From contig NZ_JAAGBB010000009.1 in assembly GCF_018129085.1 (NCBI RefSeq), forward strand, positions 113,409-177,408: a stretch of 64,000 bases of DNA. The letters run 5' to 3'. Below the pieces are notes generated by a model that saw only the letters and a program-made list of their open reading frames with translations, was not told the origin of the DNA and made no database searches. A program made the translations under genes and the position numbers. Every line of letters begins with the position of its first letter. Within the stretch, counting starts at the first letter, position 1. This DNA comes from Plastoroseomonas hellenica (GTDB lineage: Bacteria; Pseudomonadota; Alphaproteobacteria; Acetobacterales; Acetobacteraceae). This document shows, piece by piece, positions 44,204 through 52,584 of this stretch.

Positions 44204-45913
44204 ATGCATCTGCGCACTCTCGCCCCACCCTCCGGCGCCGCGGCGGTCCCCGACAGCCAGGGCATCAACCTCTACCAGGCCGATCCGACGCTGGCGCGGC
44301 TGCTCGGCCTCTATCTGCCGCCCGATCTCGGCCTGCATCTGGCGCCGCATCTCGACCGGCTCGGCGCCCTGGCGGGCGGTATGCTGGAGGCGCTGGCGCT
44401 GACCGCGGACCGCAACCCGCCGGTGCTGCACAGCCGGACGCGGCGCGGCGAGGATGCGCAGCACATCGAGTACCATCCGGCCTATCGCGAGATGGAGCGC
44501 CTGGCCTTCGGCGAATACGGGCTGGCCGCGCTATCGCATCGCGGCGGCGTGCTGGGCTGGAATGCGCCGATGCCGCCGGCGGCCAAATACGCCATCACCT
44601 ACCTGTTCGTGCAGGCGGAGTTCGGTCTCTGCTGCCCGGTCAGCATGACCGACAGCCTGGCCCGGACGCTGCGCAAGTTCGGCGATCCCGCGCTGGTCGC
44701 GCGCTACCTGCCGGCGCTGACCAGCCAGGACCTCGATGCGCTGAGCCAGGGTGCGATGTTCATGACCGAGCAGGGCGCCGGGTCCGATGTCGGCGCCACC
44801 GCCGTGATGGCGGCGCCGCAGTCGGATGGAAGCTGGCGGCTCACCGGCGACAAATGGTTCTGCTCCAACGCCGATGCCGAGCTCGCCATGGTGCTGGCAC
44901 GCCGCGAAGGCGCGCCGCCGGGCCTCAAGGGCGTCTCGCTTTTCCTGCTACCACGGAGCCTGCCGGATGGGACCGCCAACCGCTATCGGATCGTCCGGCT
45001 GAAGGACAAGCTCGGCACGCGCTCCATGGCGAGCGGCGAGGTGCGGCTCGAGGGCGCCACCGCCTATCTGGTCGGCGATCCCGCCGCCGGCTTCAAGCAG
45101 ATGGCCGACATGGTCAACAATTCCCGCCTCTCCAACGGGGTGCGCGCCGCCGGTCTGATGCGCCGAGCCGTGACCGAGGCGCTGTTCATCGCGTATCGCC
45201 GCGTCGCCTTCGGCCAGCGCATCGCCGACATGCCGCTGATGCGGCGGCAACTGATGAAGATGCTGCTGCCGGCCGAGCAGGCACGCAGCATGGTCTTCCA
45301 GACCGCGGAGGCGCTGCGCCGCGCCGATGCCGGAGAAGAAGACGCCTATGCCCTGCTCCGCATCCTGACGCCACTGCTGAAATTCCGCGCCTGCCGTGAT
45401 GCGCGGCGCGTCACCGGCGATGCCATGGAGGTGCGCGGCGGCTGCGGCTACATCGAGGAATTCTCGGATGCGCGCCTGCTGCGCGATGCGCATCTCGGCA
45501 GCATCTGGGAAGGCACCAGCAATATCGTCGCGCTCGACGTGATGCGCGCGGTGCAGCGCGAGGGTTCCCTGCCGGTGCTCGCCGCGCATATCCGCGCGCA
45601 GCTCGGCAATGGCGCGGTGCTACCGGAAGCCTTGCCGGCGCTGGAGCGCACGGAGGGGCTGGTGATTGCGGCGCTGGATGACCCGGCCTTGGCCCGCCAG
45701 GCGGCCTCCGCACTCTATCACCTCGCCTCCGCCGCCGCCCTCGCCTGGGAAGCGGAGCGGCTCGGCATGCCGGAGCGCCTGGCGGTGGCACGGCTGGTGC
45801 TGCGGCATCGCCTGCTGCCGCGCGACCCGCTCGACCCCGAACCCTCGACGGAGGATACGGCGCTGGCGCCGCTGCTGGCCGATCCCGGCGCGCTCGCGGG
45901 GATGGCGGCATGA
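44204..45913 (+). CDS. Acyl-CoA dehydrogenase, AidB-like
   Basis: Flavoprotein of 569 residues in the AidB branch of acyl-CoA dehydrogenases. An N-terminal extension (GINLYQADPTLARLLGLYLP) is characteristic of AidB, followed by FMTEQGAGSDVGATAV and FCSNADAELAMVLARR (FAD site), and the C-terminal RGGCGYIEEFSDARLLRDAHLGSIWEGTSNIVALDVMRA. The last text is close to E. coli AidB. AidB itself protects DNA from alkylation by an unclear route; the catalytic role in this operon may instead be short-chain acyl-CoA oxidation. Its end overlaps the Bug receptor gene (ATGA). Confidence 0.88.
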   Translation: MHLRTLAPPSGAAAVPDSQGINLYQADPTLARLLGLYLPPDLGLHLAPHLDRLGALAGGMLEALALTADRNPPVLHSRTRRGEDAQHIEYHPAYREMERLAFGEYGLAALSHRGGVLGWNAPMPPAAKYAITYLFVQAEFGLCCPVSMTDSLARTLRKFGDPALVARYLPALTSQDLDALSQGAMFMTEQGAGSDVGATAVMAAPQSDGSWRLTGDKWFCSNADAELAMVLARREGAPPGLKGVSLFLLPRSLPDGTANRYRIVRLKDKLGTRSMASGEVRLEGATAYLVGDPAAGFKQMADMVNNSRLSNGVRAAGLMRRAVTEALFIAYRRVAFGQRIADMPLMRRQLMKMLLPAEQARSMVFQTAEALRRADAGEEDAYALLRILTPLLKFRACRDARRVTGDAMEVRGGCGYIEEFSDARLLRDAHLGSIWEGTSNIVALDVMRAVQREGSLPVLAAHIRAQLGNGAVLPEALPALERTEGLVIAALDDPALARQAASALYHLASAAALAWEAERLGMPERLAVARLVLRHRLLPRDPLDPEPSTEDTALAPLLADPGALAGMAA

Positions 45914-46875
45914 TCGCGCGTCGTCGCCTGCTCGGCACCGCCGCTCTCGCCGCCCTCGCCGCACCGGCGCTGGCGCAGCCTTCGGGCAAGCCGGTGACGC
46001 TGGTGGTGCCCTTCGCGCCGGGTGGCCCCACCGACCTGATCGCCCGCCGCCTCGCCATCGCCTTGCATGACGGGCTCGGGCAGACGGTGATCGTCGAGAA
46101 CCGCGCCGGTGCCGGCGGCAATGTCGGCGCGGACTACGTCGCGCGGGGCGCTGCCGACGGCAGCCTGATCCTGTTCGGCACCTCCGGGCCACTCGCCATC
46201 AACCGCATGCTCTACCCCGGGCAGAGCTACGACCCGACGCGCGACTTCGCGCCGATCGGGCCGATCGGCCGCATCCCGAACGTGCTGGCGGTGCATGCCT
46301 CGGTCCCCGCGCACTCGGTGCCGGAACTGATCGCGCTCGGCAGGCGTGGCGAACGTCTCGCCTTCGGCTCCTCGGGCAATGGCGCTTCCTCCCACCTCGC
46401 GGGCGCGCTGTTCAACCGCATGGCGGGCACCAGCTTCGAGCATGTGCCCTATCGCGGCACCGGCCCGGCGCTAAACGACCTGATCGCCGGGCATATCGCG
46501 ATGGTCTTCACCGATGTCCTGACCGCCCTGCCGCATCTCCGTGAAGGCCGGCTACGCGCCCTCGGCATCACCACCGAAGCGCGGTCCACCGTGCTGCCGG
46601 ACGTCCCGACGATCGCGGAACAAGGACTTCCCGGCTACGACGCTTCCGTCTTCTTCGGCTTCGTGGTCGCTGTGGCGACGCCGCCCGCCGCGCGCGAGGT
46701 GCTGCGCGCGGCGACGGAGAATGCCGTGCGGCAGCCTGAGCTGCGCCGCTGGTTAGAGCAGCAGGGCATGCAGATCGCGCCAGCGATCACGCCTGCCGCG
46801 CTGAGCGCGCTGATGGCGGAGGAGACGGCGCGCTGGAGCGCTGTCATCCAGGAGACCGGTGCGCGCGCCGATTGA
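45910..46875 (+). CDS. Tripartite tricarboxylate transporter receptor, Bug/TctC family
   Basis: Exported solute-binding protein of 321 residues. The N-terminus MIARRRLLGTAALAALAAPALAQ looks like a Tat or Sec signal with cleavage after LAQ. Bug motifs: VTLVVPFAPGGPTDLIAR, ENRAGAGGNVGADYVA, FEHVPYRGTGPALNDLIAGHI and LPDVPTIAEQGLPGYDA. The ATG overlaps the AidB-like stop by 4 bases, so the receptor and enzyme are coproduced, suggesting that the ligand feeds the same pathway. No TctA/TctB membrane partners are in the window, as is usual for Bug receptors. Confidence 0.9.
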   Translation: MIARRRLLGTAALAALAAPALAQPSGKPVTLVVPFAPGGPTDLIARRLAIALHDGLGQTVIVENRAGAGGNVGADYVARGAADGSLILFGTSGPLAINRMLYPGQSYDPTRDFAPIGPIGRIPNVLAVHASVPAHSVPELIALGRRGERLAFGSSGNGASSHLAGALFNRMAGTSFEHVPYRGTGPALNDLIAGHIAMVFTDVLTALPHLREGRLRALGITTEARSTVLPDVPTIAEQGLPGYDASVFFGFVVAVATPPAAREVLRAATENAVRQPELRRWLEQQGMQIAPAITPAALSALMAEETARWSAVIQETGARAD

Positions 46876-46953
46876 CTGGCGCCGGCCGGCGCCGAGCTGT
46901 CGATGACCGGGGATTCCTGCTAGGCTTCGGGCCGGGAGGACATCCGTGCGCCC

Positions 46954-47784
46954 ATGTCGCAATTCACCGTGCAGCTTCTCCTGGACACAGAAACCGCGGC
47001 GATCCGCGACGTCGCCTGCGGCGGCAAATGCCGGCACAAAAGCGCCGAGGAATGCGCCAGCGCCACGCATCTCGTCTTTCCCTATCGTGGCATCTATGTC
47101 CGCCATGTCGGCCGCAGCGATGCGGTGGCCGAAGCCAATCAGCTCCTGTTCTTCAACAAAGCGGAAGCCTATCGCGTCAGCCACCCTGTCGCGGGCGGCG
47201 ATGCCAGCCTGACCCTGGCGGTGAAGGAGCCCCTGCTGCAGGAGCTGGCGCCAAAGGAGCAGCTCCGGCCGGGCGCGGGGCCGGTCTTCCGTCGGCTGCG
47301 CCGGCGCATCGACCCGCGCACCCAGGCGCTGGCGGCGCTGCTGCGGCACAGCCTGCAGCGTCAGGTCGCCGAAACCCTCGAGGCTGAGACCCTGGCGCTG
47401 ACGCTGGTGCGGCGCGCCCTCGGCGAGCGGACATCGCATGCGGCGGGCGCGAGCTTCGGGCGCGAGAAACTGGTGGATCGCGCCAAGCTGGTGCTGGCAT
47501 CGGATCTGGCGCGGCGCTGGACGCTGGCCGAGGTCGCGGCGGAGGTCGGCGTCTCCCCGGTCTATCTCACGCAGGTGTTCCAGCAGGTGGAGGCGATGCC
47601 GCTCTACCGTTACCAGCTCCGCCTGCGGCTGGCGCGCGCGCTGGACCTGCTGGGGCAATATGATGACCTCACCGCCCTCGGCATGGATCTCGGCTTCTCC
47701 AGCCACAGCCATTTCAGTGCCGCCTTCCGGCAGGCCTATGGCCGCACGCCGAAGGAGTTCCAGCGCTCCCTGCGCCTGCGCTGA
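46954..47784 (+). CDS. AraC family transcriptional regulator
   Basis: Regulator of 276 residues. The C-terminal double helix-turn-helix is plain (RRWTLAEVAAEVGVSPVYLTQVFQQVEAMPLYRYQLRLRLARALDLL ... FSSHSHFSAAFRQAYGRTPKEFQ, about residues 185-272). The N-terminal domain carries a Cys pair and another (CGGKCRHKSAEEC, residues 22-34), unusual for AraC proteins and possibly a metal or redox site. The genes that follow, a Cys-rich mini-protein and a DUF1127 protein, are on the same strand, so the group may respond to a metal or oxidant. Confidence 0.87.
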   Translation: MSQFTVQLLLDTETAAIRDVACGGKCRHKSAEECASATHLVFPYRGIYVRHVGRSDAVAEANQLLFFNKAEAYRVSHPVAGGDASLTLAVKEPLLQELAPKEQLRPGAGPVFRRLRRRIDPRTQALAALLRHSLQRQVAETLEAETLALTLVRRALGERTSHAAGASFGREKLVDRAKLVLASDLARRWTLAEVAAEVGVSPVYLTQVFQQVEAMPLYRYQLRLRLARALDLLGQYDDLTALGMDLGFSSHSHFSAAFRQAYGRTPKEFQRSLRLR

Positions 47785-47885
47785 TCCGCACGCAGATCGC
47801 TAAAGAATCTGACAGCGGCCAGGCCACCAGACGTGGTCCTTCTGTCTCCGCCCGGATCCCCCGGGATCTTCCAGGAGATGGAATC

Positions 47886-48035
47886 ATGACCGCGAAAACC
47901 TGTGCCGCCTGCGACTGCGAGCTGGATGCCAATGCCATCCAGGTGAAGATCGGCGGCCATACGGTGGAGGTGTGCTGCGAAGAATGCGCGCAGGCCCTTC
48001 GCGAAGCCGAGGCCGCGAGCCAGGGCAAGGCCTGA
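47886..48035 (+). CDS. Cys-rich mini-protein (49 aa), TRASH/YHS-like metal-binding
   Basis: A 49-residue protein with CAACDC near the N-terminus (Cys6, Cys9, Cys11) and VCCEECAQAL (Cys30, Cys31, Cys34) separated by a beta-like stretch (IQVKIGGHTVEV). This paired C-x2-C layout is that of TRASH/YHS-type zinc knuckles. AGGAG lies 12 bases before the ATG and the downstream DUF1127 gene starts 4 bases after the stop. Similar mini-proteins, I believe, occur in other alphaproteobacteria. Probable metal binding or sensing role; no direct evidence. Confidence 0.75.
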   Translation: MTAKTCAACDCELDANAIQVKIGGHTVEVCCEECAQALREAEAASQGKA

Positions 48036-48039
48036 CGCC

Positions 48040-48309
48040 ATGGCACCGGGCCTGACCATCGCGCAGCCTTTCGGCATCCTCGCATGGGCCTTGCACGGCA
48101 CGGCGAAGCTCCTGGAGGCACGCCGCAACCGGCGCGCCATCAGGCGCCTCGCCGCCTGCGAGGACCGCATGCTGAAGGATATCGGCCTCAGCCGCTCGCA
48201 GGTGATGGGCGCGCTGGAAGCCCGCTACGACGAGGACCCGTCGCGGCTGTTGCAGCAACGGCGGTGGCGCCGGCCCCTTCCCGGCGCCGAACCGCCTCAC
48301 CCCCGATAG
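48040..48309 (+). CDS. DUF1127 domain protein
   Basis: Protein of 89 residues. The DUF1127 motif, usually near the C-terminus of small alphaproteobacterial proteins, is in the middle here (RRAIRRLAACEDRMLKDIGLSRSQV), followed by a 30-residue arginine- and proline-rich tail. DUF1127 proteins with this motif bind RNA or act in phosphate and carbon metabolism in other alphaproteobacteria. It lies 4 bases after the Cys-rich mini-protein and is probably cotranscribed with it. Its last 13 bases overlap the converging binding-protein gene. Confidence 0.8.
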   Translation: MAPGLTIAQPFGILAWALHGTAKLLEARRNRRAIRRLAACEDRMLKDIGLSRSQVMGALEARYDEDPSRLLQQRRWRRPLPGAEPPHPR

Positions 48310-49580
48310 ATCCGCTGCACCCGGCGCTCCGCACGCACCACCGCGTCCCGCGGGGAGGCCTGGCCGCTGACGGCTTCGGCGAACATGTCGGCGACGATGC
48401 CTTCGGAAAACGCGGTGGCGGCGTTGATCCCGAGTGCACCGGCATAAGAGAGCGGCCGGCCGCGCGCCGCGACATCCCGGAACACCGTGATCCTCGGGTC
48501 GCTCCGCCAGACCGGGCTATCGTCATGGGCGCGGAGCGCGTGGCTGAGATAGCCGGCCGAGTTCTCCAGCACCCGCCCATATTGCGGCTGCTCCAGCATG
48601 TAGGTCAGCAGCGCCTTCACGGCGTTCGGGTAGCGGCTGTAGCGGAAGGCGATGAAGGGGTAGACCAGATGCAGCTCGGTCGGTTGGCCGACCGGCCCGA
48701 CCGGCCAGAGCGCGTGGTCGATGTCATCCGCGATCTCCAGCCGATCGGCGCGCGCCTTGCCATAGATCGAGATCGCATTGTTGGTCAGCGCGACCTGTCC
48801 CGCGAGGAAGGCGGAGTTGTTCGAGGCATCGTTCCACCCGATCGTGCCGGGGATGAAGTGGGCACCCAGGGCACGTGCATATTCCACCGCGCGGATGGTC
48901 TCGGGGCTGTTGAGCGCCACGCGGTTGCTCTCGTCGACCAGCTTGCCGCCATGTGACCAGAGCAGCCAATGGCAGAAGGAATTGCCATCGCTGGGTGCGC
49001 GGCTGAAGGCGAAACCCGCCGGCTTGCCGATGCGCTTCAGCCCTTCGCAGAGGCGCAGGAACCCATCGGTATCGGTCGGGAAGCGCTCGAACCCCGCCTC
49101 GCGGACCGCAGAGATGCGATAGACTGGCAGCACGCCGATGACGACGTTCGAGATGCCGATCCAGCGGCCATCCCGCTTCCCGTACTGCTCGATCAGCGGA
49201 TACCAGCCGCCATACTTCCCGCCGATATGCTCGGCGACATCGGTCACGTCCAGCAGCTTGTCGGCGAACATGTGCGGCGTCGTGTGCAAGGTCCAGGCGA
49301 GGTCCGGCCCATTGCCGATGCGGGCCGCCACGCTCAGCTGCGGCAGCACGTCATCTTGCCAGACATTGTCGATACGCACCGGCACGCCGGTCGCTTCGCT
49401 GAAGGCGCGGATATTCTCGGTGGTCGCCCGGTCCTCGGCCTCCAGGAAGCGGCTCCAGCGCAAGAAGCGAAGCTGCGCACCCGGCTCGGGTCGGAATGGC
49501 TGCGCTTGCGCCCAGGCCCGTGCCTTCTCGAGCAAGGGCGTGGCGGCCGCAGCGCCCAGCAGGTGACGGCGTCGAATCAT
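48297..49580 (-). CDS. Extracellular solute-binding protein, family 1
   Basis: ABC-type solute receptor of 427 residues, as in sugar and glycerol-phosphate importers. A Tat-like signal (MIRRRHLLGAAAATPLLEKARAWAQAQ) precedes the mature chain. Typical segments are LRFLRWSRFLEAEDRATTENIRAF, TGVPVRIDNVWQDDVLPQLSVAARIGNGPDLAW and a late YAGALGINAATAFSEG. GGAGGAA precedes the ATG. No permease or ATPase genes flank it, so it is an orphan receptor. RpiB is the next gene upstream on the same strand, which hints weakly at a sugar, but cotranscription is not shown. Confidence 0.88.
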   Translation of the reverse strand: MIRRRHLLGAAAATPLLEKARAWAQAQPFRPEPGAQLRFLRWSRFLEAEDRATTENIRAFSEATGVPVRIDNVWQDDVLPQLSVAARIGNGPDLAWTLHTTPHMFADKLLDVTDVAEHIGGKYGGWYPLIEQYGKRDGRWIGISNVVIGVLPVYRISAVREAGFERFPTDTDGFLRLCEGLKRIGKPAGFAFSRAPSDGNSFCHWLLWSHGGKLVDESNRVALNSPETIRAVEYARALGAHFIPGTIGWNDASNNSAFLAGQVALTNNAISIYGKARADRLEIADDIDHALWPVGPVGQPTELHLVYPFIAFRYSRYPNAVKALLTYMLEQPQYGRVLENSAGYLSHALRAHDDSPVWRSDPRITVFRDVAARGRPLSYAGALGINAATAFSEGIVADMFAEAVSGQASPRDAVVRAERRVQRIYRG

Positions 49581-49701
49581 CAATCCTGTTCCTCCCTGTC
49601 CTTCTGGCCCGCTCTGCGACGGGCTCGGCGCGATGCTAGAGTACTGTGTCTTGGCGAGCAGATTCACGCCTCCGGGCGATTCCGCCCTCCGGCGATCTGC
49701 T

Positions 49702-50148
49702 CTATCCTTCCTGCTCCAGCTCCGCGAGCTTGGCGACGCGGCGCCGATGATCCTCCGTGGCGTCGAAGCGCGCTTCCAGGAAAGCGCGGACCAGGTCGCG
49801 CGCGAGCCAGGCACCCACGATCTGCGCGCCGATGCACATGACGTTCACATCGTCATGCTCGACCGACTGATGCGCCGAGTGGACATCGTGGCAGACGGCG
49901 GCCCGGATGCCGCGACGCTTGTTGGCCGCGATCGCGGCGCCGACACCGGTGCCGCAGACCAGCATGCCGCGCGACGCAGCGCCGGAGGCCACACGGGCGC
50001 AGACGGTGCGCGCGATATCGGGGAAGTCCACCGGGTCCGGCGTATGCGTGCCGAGATCCTCGACCTCGTGTCCCAGGCCCCGGATCACATCGATCACGGC
50101 GGCCTTCATGGGATATCCGGCATGGTCGCAGCCGATCGCGATGCGCAT
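49702..50148 (-). CDS. rpiB: Ribose 5-phosphate isomerase B / RpiB-LacA/LacB family
   Basis: Sugar-phosphate isomerase of 148 residues. The family text is complete: MRIAIGCDHAGYPMKAAVIDVIRGLGHEVEDLGTHTPDPVDFPD at the N-terminus, GMLVCGTGVGAAIAANKRRGIRAAVCHDVHSAHQSVEHDDVNVMCIGAQIVG in the middle (Cys and His of the active site), and a helical end. GGGGAGG precedes the ATG. It normally interconverts ribose and ribulose 5-phosphates, but paralogues act on allose or galactose phosphates, and the neighbouring sugar-type receptor leaves this open. Confidence 0.9.
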   Translation of the reverse strand: MRIAIGCDHAGYPMKAAVIDVIRGLGHEVEDLGTHTPDPVDFPDIARTVCARVASGAASRGMLVCGTGVGAAIAANKRRGIRAAVCHDVHSAHQSVEHDDVNVMCIGAQIVGAWLARDLVRAFLEARFDATEDHRRRVAKLAELEQEG

Positions 50149-50225
50149 TCCGCGTGCCTCCCCTCGGCCGGATGCCTCCGCCGGACTTATCGTAGGCGGC
50201 ACCTCGGGCGGTGGCCTCTCACGCT

Positions 50226-50705
50226 TCAGTCAAGGCCGCCGATGATGCGCCGCAGCAGACGCAGCAGGGCGAGCTTGCCGGCCGGGCCGACCAATTCGTC
50301 GAGTTGCCGGTCATGCGCCGCCGCATGCGTCATCAGTCGGGCCAGGACCTGGCGGCCGCGCGCGGTCAGCATCAGCGCATAGCTGCGGCGGTCCTCCGGC
50401 GCCCGGCCCCGCAGCACCAGGCCGCGCACCACCAGATCGTCGAGTGCCGTGGTCAGGGTCGATTTGTCCCGGGCCGAGGCCCGGGACAGGGCGGTCTGGG
50501 TGATGCCCGGATTCTCGGCGATCAAGGCCATGATGGCGAAGCGGCTGGGGCGCAGCCGACGATCACCGACGCGCTGCGCGAAGGCCCGGAAGGAGGCTTC
50601 CTGCGCCAGCCGCAGATGGAAGCCGATGAAATCCTCGAGCGGGCCGAGGCGAACCACCGGAACCGGCGTCACCCTATCCTTCCTCGGCCTTGTCGCCTTC
50701 GGCAT
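50226..50705 (-). CDS. MarR family transcriptional regulator
   Basis: Regulator of 159 residues. The winged helix reads ENPGITQTALSRASARDKSTLTTALDDLVVRGLVLRGRAPEDRRSYALMLTARG, a standard MarR pattern. It is divergent from the ThDP enzyme/Bug operon, with 95 bases between starts that contain a perfect palindrome. It very likely controls that operon and itself. GGGAGAG precedes the ATG. Arg-rich ends suggest further DNA contact. Confidence 0.9.
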   Translation of the reverse strand: MPKATRPRKDRVTPVPVVRLGPLEDFIGFHLRLAQEASFRAFAQRVGDRRLRPSRFAIMALIAENPGITQTALSRASARDKSTLTTALDDLVVRGLVLRGRAPEDRRSYALMLTARGRQVLARLMTHAAAHDRQLDELVGPAGKLALLRLLRRIIGGLD

Positions 50706-50729
50706 CGGATCTCTCCCAAGCGCGCATCC

Positions 50730-50764
50730 TTGACTTGACGCGAAAAGGTTGGACTTCCAACAAT
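50730..50764 (+). promoter_or_regulatory. Promoter with palindromic operator GTTGGA-CT-TCCAAC
   Basis: A perfect inverted repeat (50748-50761) lies between a TTGACG -35 like hexamer (50735-50740) and an AACAAT -10 like hexamer (50759-50764), overlapping the latter. The layout fits repression of the ThDP enzyme operon by the divergent MarR protein. Confidence 0.6.
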
Positions 50765-50800
50765 CAGGGACAAGATCTGTTCCTTCAGGGAGGAACGCGC

Positions 50801-52564
50801 ATGGACGGCACCAGCAAGACGGGCCCCGTGCCCATAAGCGCGGGGCACACCGCCTCGGGCGCCTTTCTCGACGCACTGCAGGATGCGGGCGTCGAGTACA
50901 TCTTCGCCAATTTTGGCTCCGACCATCCGGGCCTTGTCGAGGCGCTGGCCGAGGCGCGCGCCCATGGCCGCAAGCTGCCGAAGGTGATCACCTGCCCGAA
51001 CGAGATGGTCGCGCTGACCGCGGCGCAGGGGCACGCCCAGGTGTCCGGTCGCGCGCAGGCGGTGGTCGTGCATGTGGAATGCGGCACGCAATCCCTGGCC
51101 GGCGCCGTCCACAACGTCGACAAAGGCCGCGTGCCCGTCCTGATCTTCGCCGGCGCCAGCCCCTTCACCCAGTTCGGGGAGATGCGGGGCAGCCGCAACG
51201 AATTCATCCAGTGGATCCAGGACGTGCACGACCAGCGCGGCATCCTGCGCGGCTACATGCGCTACGACGCCGAGATCCGCAGCGGCCGCAACATGCGCCA
51301 GATGGTGTTCCGCGCGCTGCAATTCGCGCAGTCCGACCCCAAGGGCCCGGTCTATCTGATGGGCGCGCGGGAGGTGATGGAGGAGGTGGTGCCGCCGGCC
51401 GCGACCGATCCGGCGGATCATGTGCCGATCGGACCCGCGGCCCTGCCGACGGATGCGGTCGAGGCGCTGCTGGCGGATCTGCTGGCGGCACGCCGCCCGC
51501 TGATCGTCACCTCCTATCTCGGCCGCAACACCCGTGCGGTGGAGGAGCTCCGTCGCCTGGTCGGCGCGCTCGGCATCGGCGTGCTGGACAGCGTGCCGAA
51601 CGCTGTGAACCTGCCGCATGACGACCCGATGCATCAGGGCTGCCAATGGAACGAGCCGCAGCAGAATCCCGTACTGGCCGAGGCCGACCTGGTCGTCGTG
51701 ATCGACAGCGACGTGCCCTGGATCCCGACCGTCTCGAAGCCGCGGGAGGGCGTGCGGATCTGGCATCTGGACGTCGATCCACTGAAGCAGCAGATGCCGG
51801 TCTGGTCCATCCCGGCACGCCGCGTCTTCCGCGCGCATGCGGAAACGGCGCTGGCGCAGCTCAACGCGGGGCTCAAGCGCATCACGCCGAATTCGGGACC
51901 GCTCGACGAGCGTCGGGCCTTCTGGGCGGCGCGCCATGCCGAGCGCCGTGCCGCGCTCGTGCGAATGGAGCAGCCCGGCACAGGGGATTCCATCACGCCC
52001 GAATACCTGACGGCGCAGGTCCGCGCGTTGATGGATGAGCGCACGCTGATCCTGAACGAGGGCATCACCAACTACCCCGTCATCTGCAACCACATTGCGC
52101 CGACGCGCGCGGGGCAGATGCTGAATTCGGGTGGTGGCAGCCTCGGCTGGGCCGGCGGCGCCGCGATCGGGGCGAAGCTCGCCGATCCCTCGCTGACCGT
52201 CATCTCCATGCTCGGCGATGGCTGCTACCTGTTCAGCCAGCCTTCCACCGTGCACTGGATGGCGCGGCGCTACAGCACGCCCTTCCTGCAGATCGTGTTC
52301 AACAACCGCGGCTGGAAGGCGCCACGCTTCTCGACGCTTGCCGTGCACGACAAGGGCTACGCGGCCGCGGCTGACGATCTCGACGTGGCCTTCGACCCGC
52401 CGCCCGACCATGCCGCGATCGCCGCCGCGGCCGGCGGTGCTTTCGCGCGCAAGGTGGAGCGCGCGAGTGATCTGCCCGCCGCGCTGGAGGCAGCGATGCA
52501 CGCTGTGAAACACGAAGGACGCGCCGCGGTGCTGGATGTCTGGCTGCCCCACCTGATGGCCTGA
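50801..52564 (+). CDS. Thiamine diphosphate-requiring enzyme (acetolactate synthase superfamily)
   Basis: ThDP enzyme of 587 residues, only distantly related to that at 41411. Catalytic Glu in CPNEMVALTAAQGHAQ; ThDP motif SMLGDGCYLFSQPSTVHWMARRYSTPFLQIVFNN. The text FANFGSDHPGLVEALAEA is typical of a poorly characterised group annotated as ThDP-requiring proteins. AGGGAGG precedes the ATG. It is followed at 21 bases by a Bug receptor, so the receptor probably binds the substrate or a precursor. MarR control is implied. The reaction is unknown; decarboxylation or carboligation of a 2-oxo acid is likely. Confidence 0.83.
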   Translation: MDGTSKTGPVPISAGHTASGAFLDALQDAGVEYIFANFGSDHPGLVEALAEARAHGRKLPKVITCPNEMVALTAAQGHAQVSGRAQAVVVHVECGTQSLAGAVHNVDKGRVPVLIFAGASPFTQFGEMRGSRNEFIQWIQDVHDQRGILRGYMRYDAEIRSGRNMRQMVFRALQFAQSDPKGPVYLMGAREVMEEVVPPAATDPADHVPIGPAALPTDAVEALLADLLAARRPLIVTSYLGRNTRAVEELRRLVGALGIGVLDSVPNAVNLPHDDPMHQGCQWNEPQQNPVLAEADLVVVIDSDVPWIPTVSKPREGVRIWHLDVDPLKQQMPVWSIPARRVFRAHAETALAQLNAGLKRITPNSGPLDERRAFWAARHAERRAALVRMEQPGTGDSITPEYLTAQVRALMDERTLILNEGITNYPVICNHIAPTRAGQMLNSGGGSLGWAGGAAIGAKLADPSLTVISMLGDGCYLFSQPSTVHWMARRYSTPFLQIVFNNRGWKAPRFSTLAVHDKGYAAAADDLDVAFDPPPDHAAIAAAAGGAFARKVERASDLPAALEAAMHAVKHEGRAAVLDVWLPHLMA

Positions 52565-52584
52565 CCACGGATAGGGAGGAGACA

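Noticed and set aside
46878..46893. 16-bp perfect palindrome GGCGCCGGCCGGCGCC after a Bug receptor stop
   Set aside because: With no loop and no T-run it is a poor terminator, and pure G/C palindromes of this size are likely by chance in this genome.
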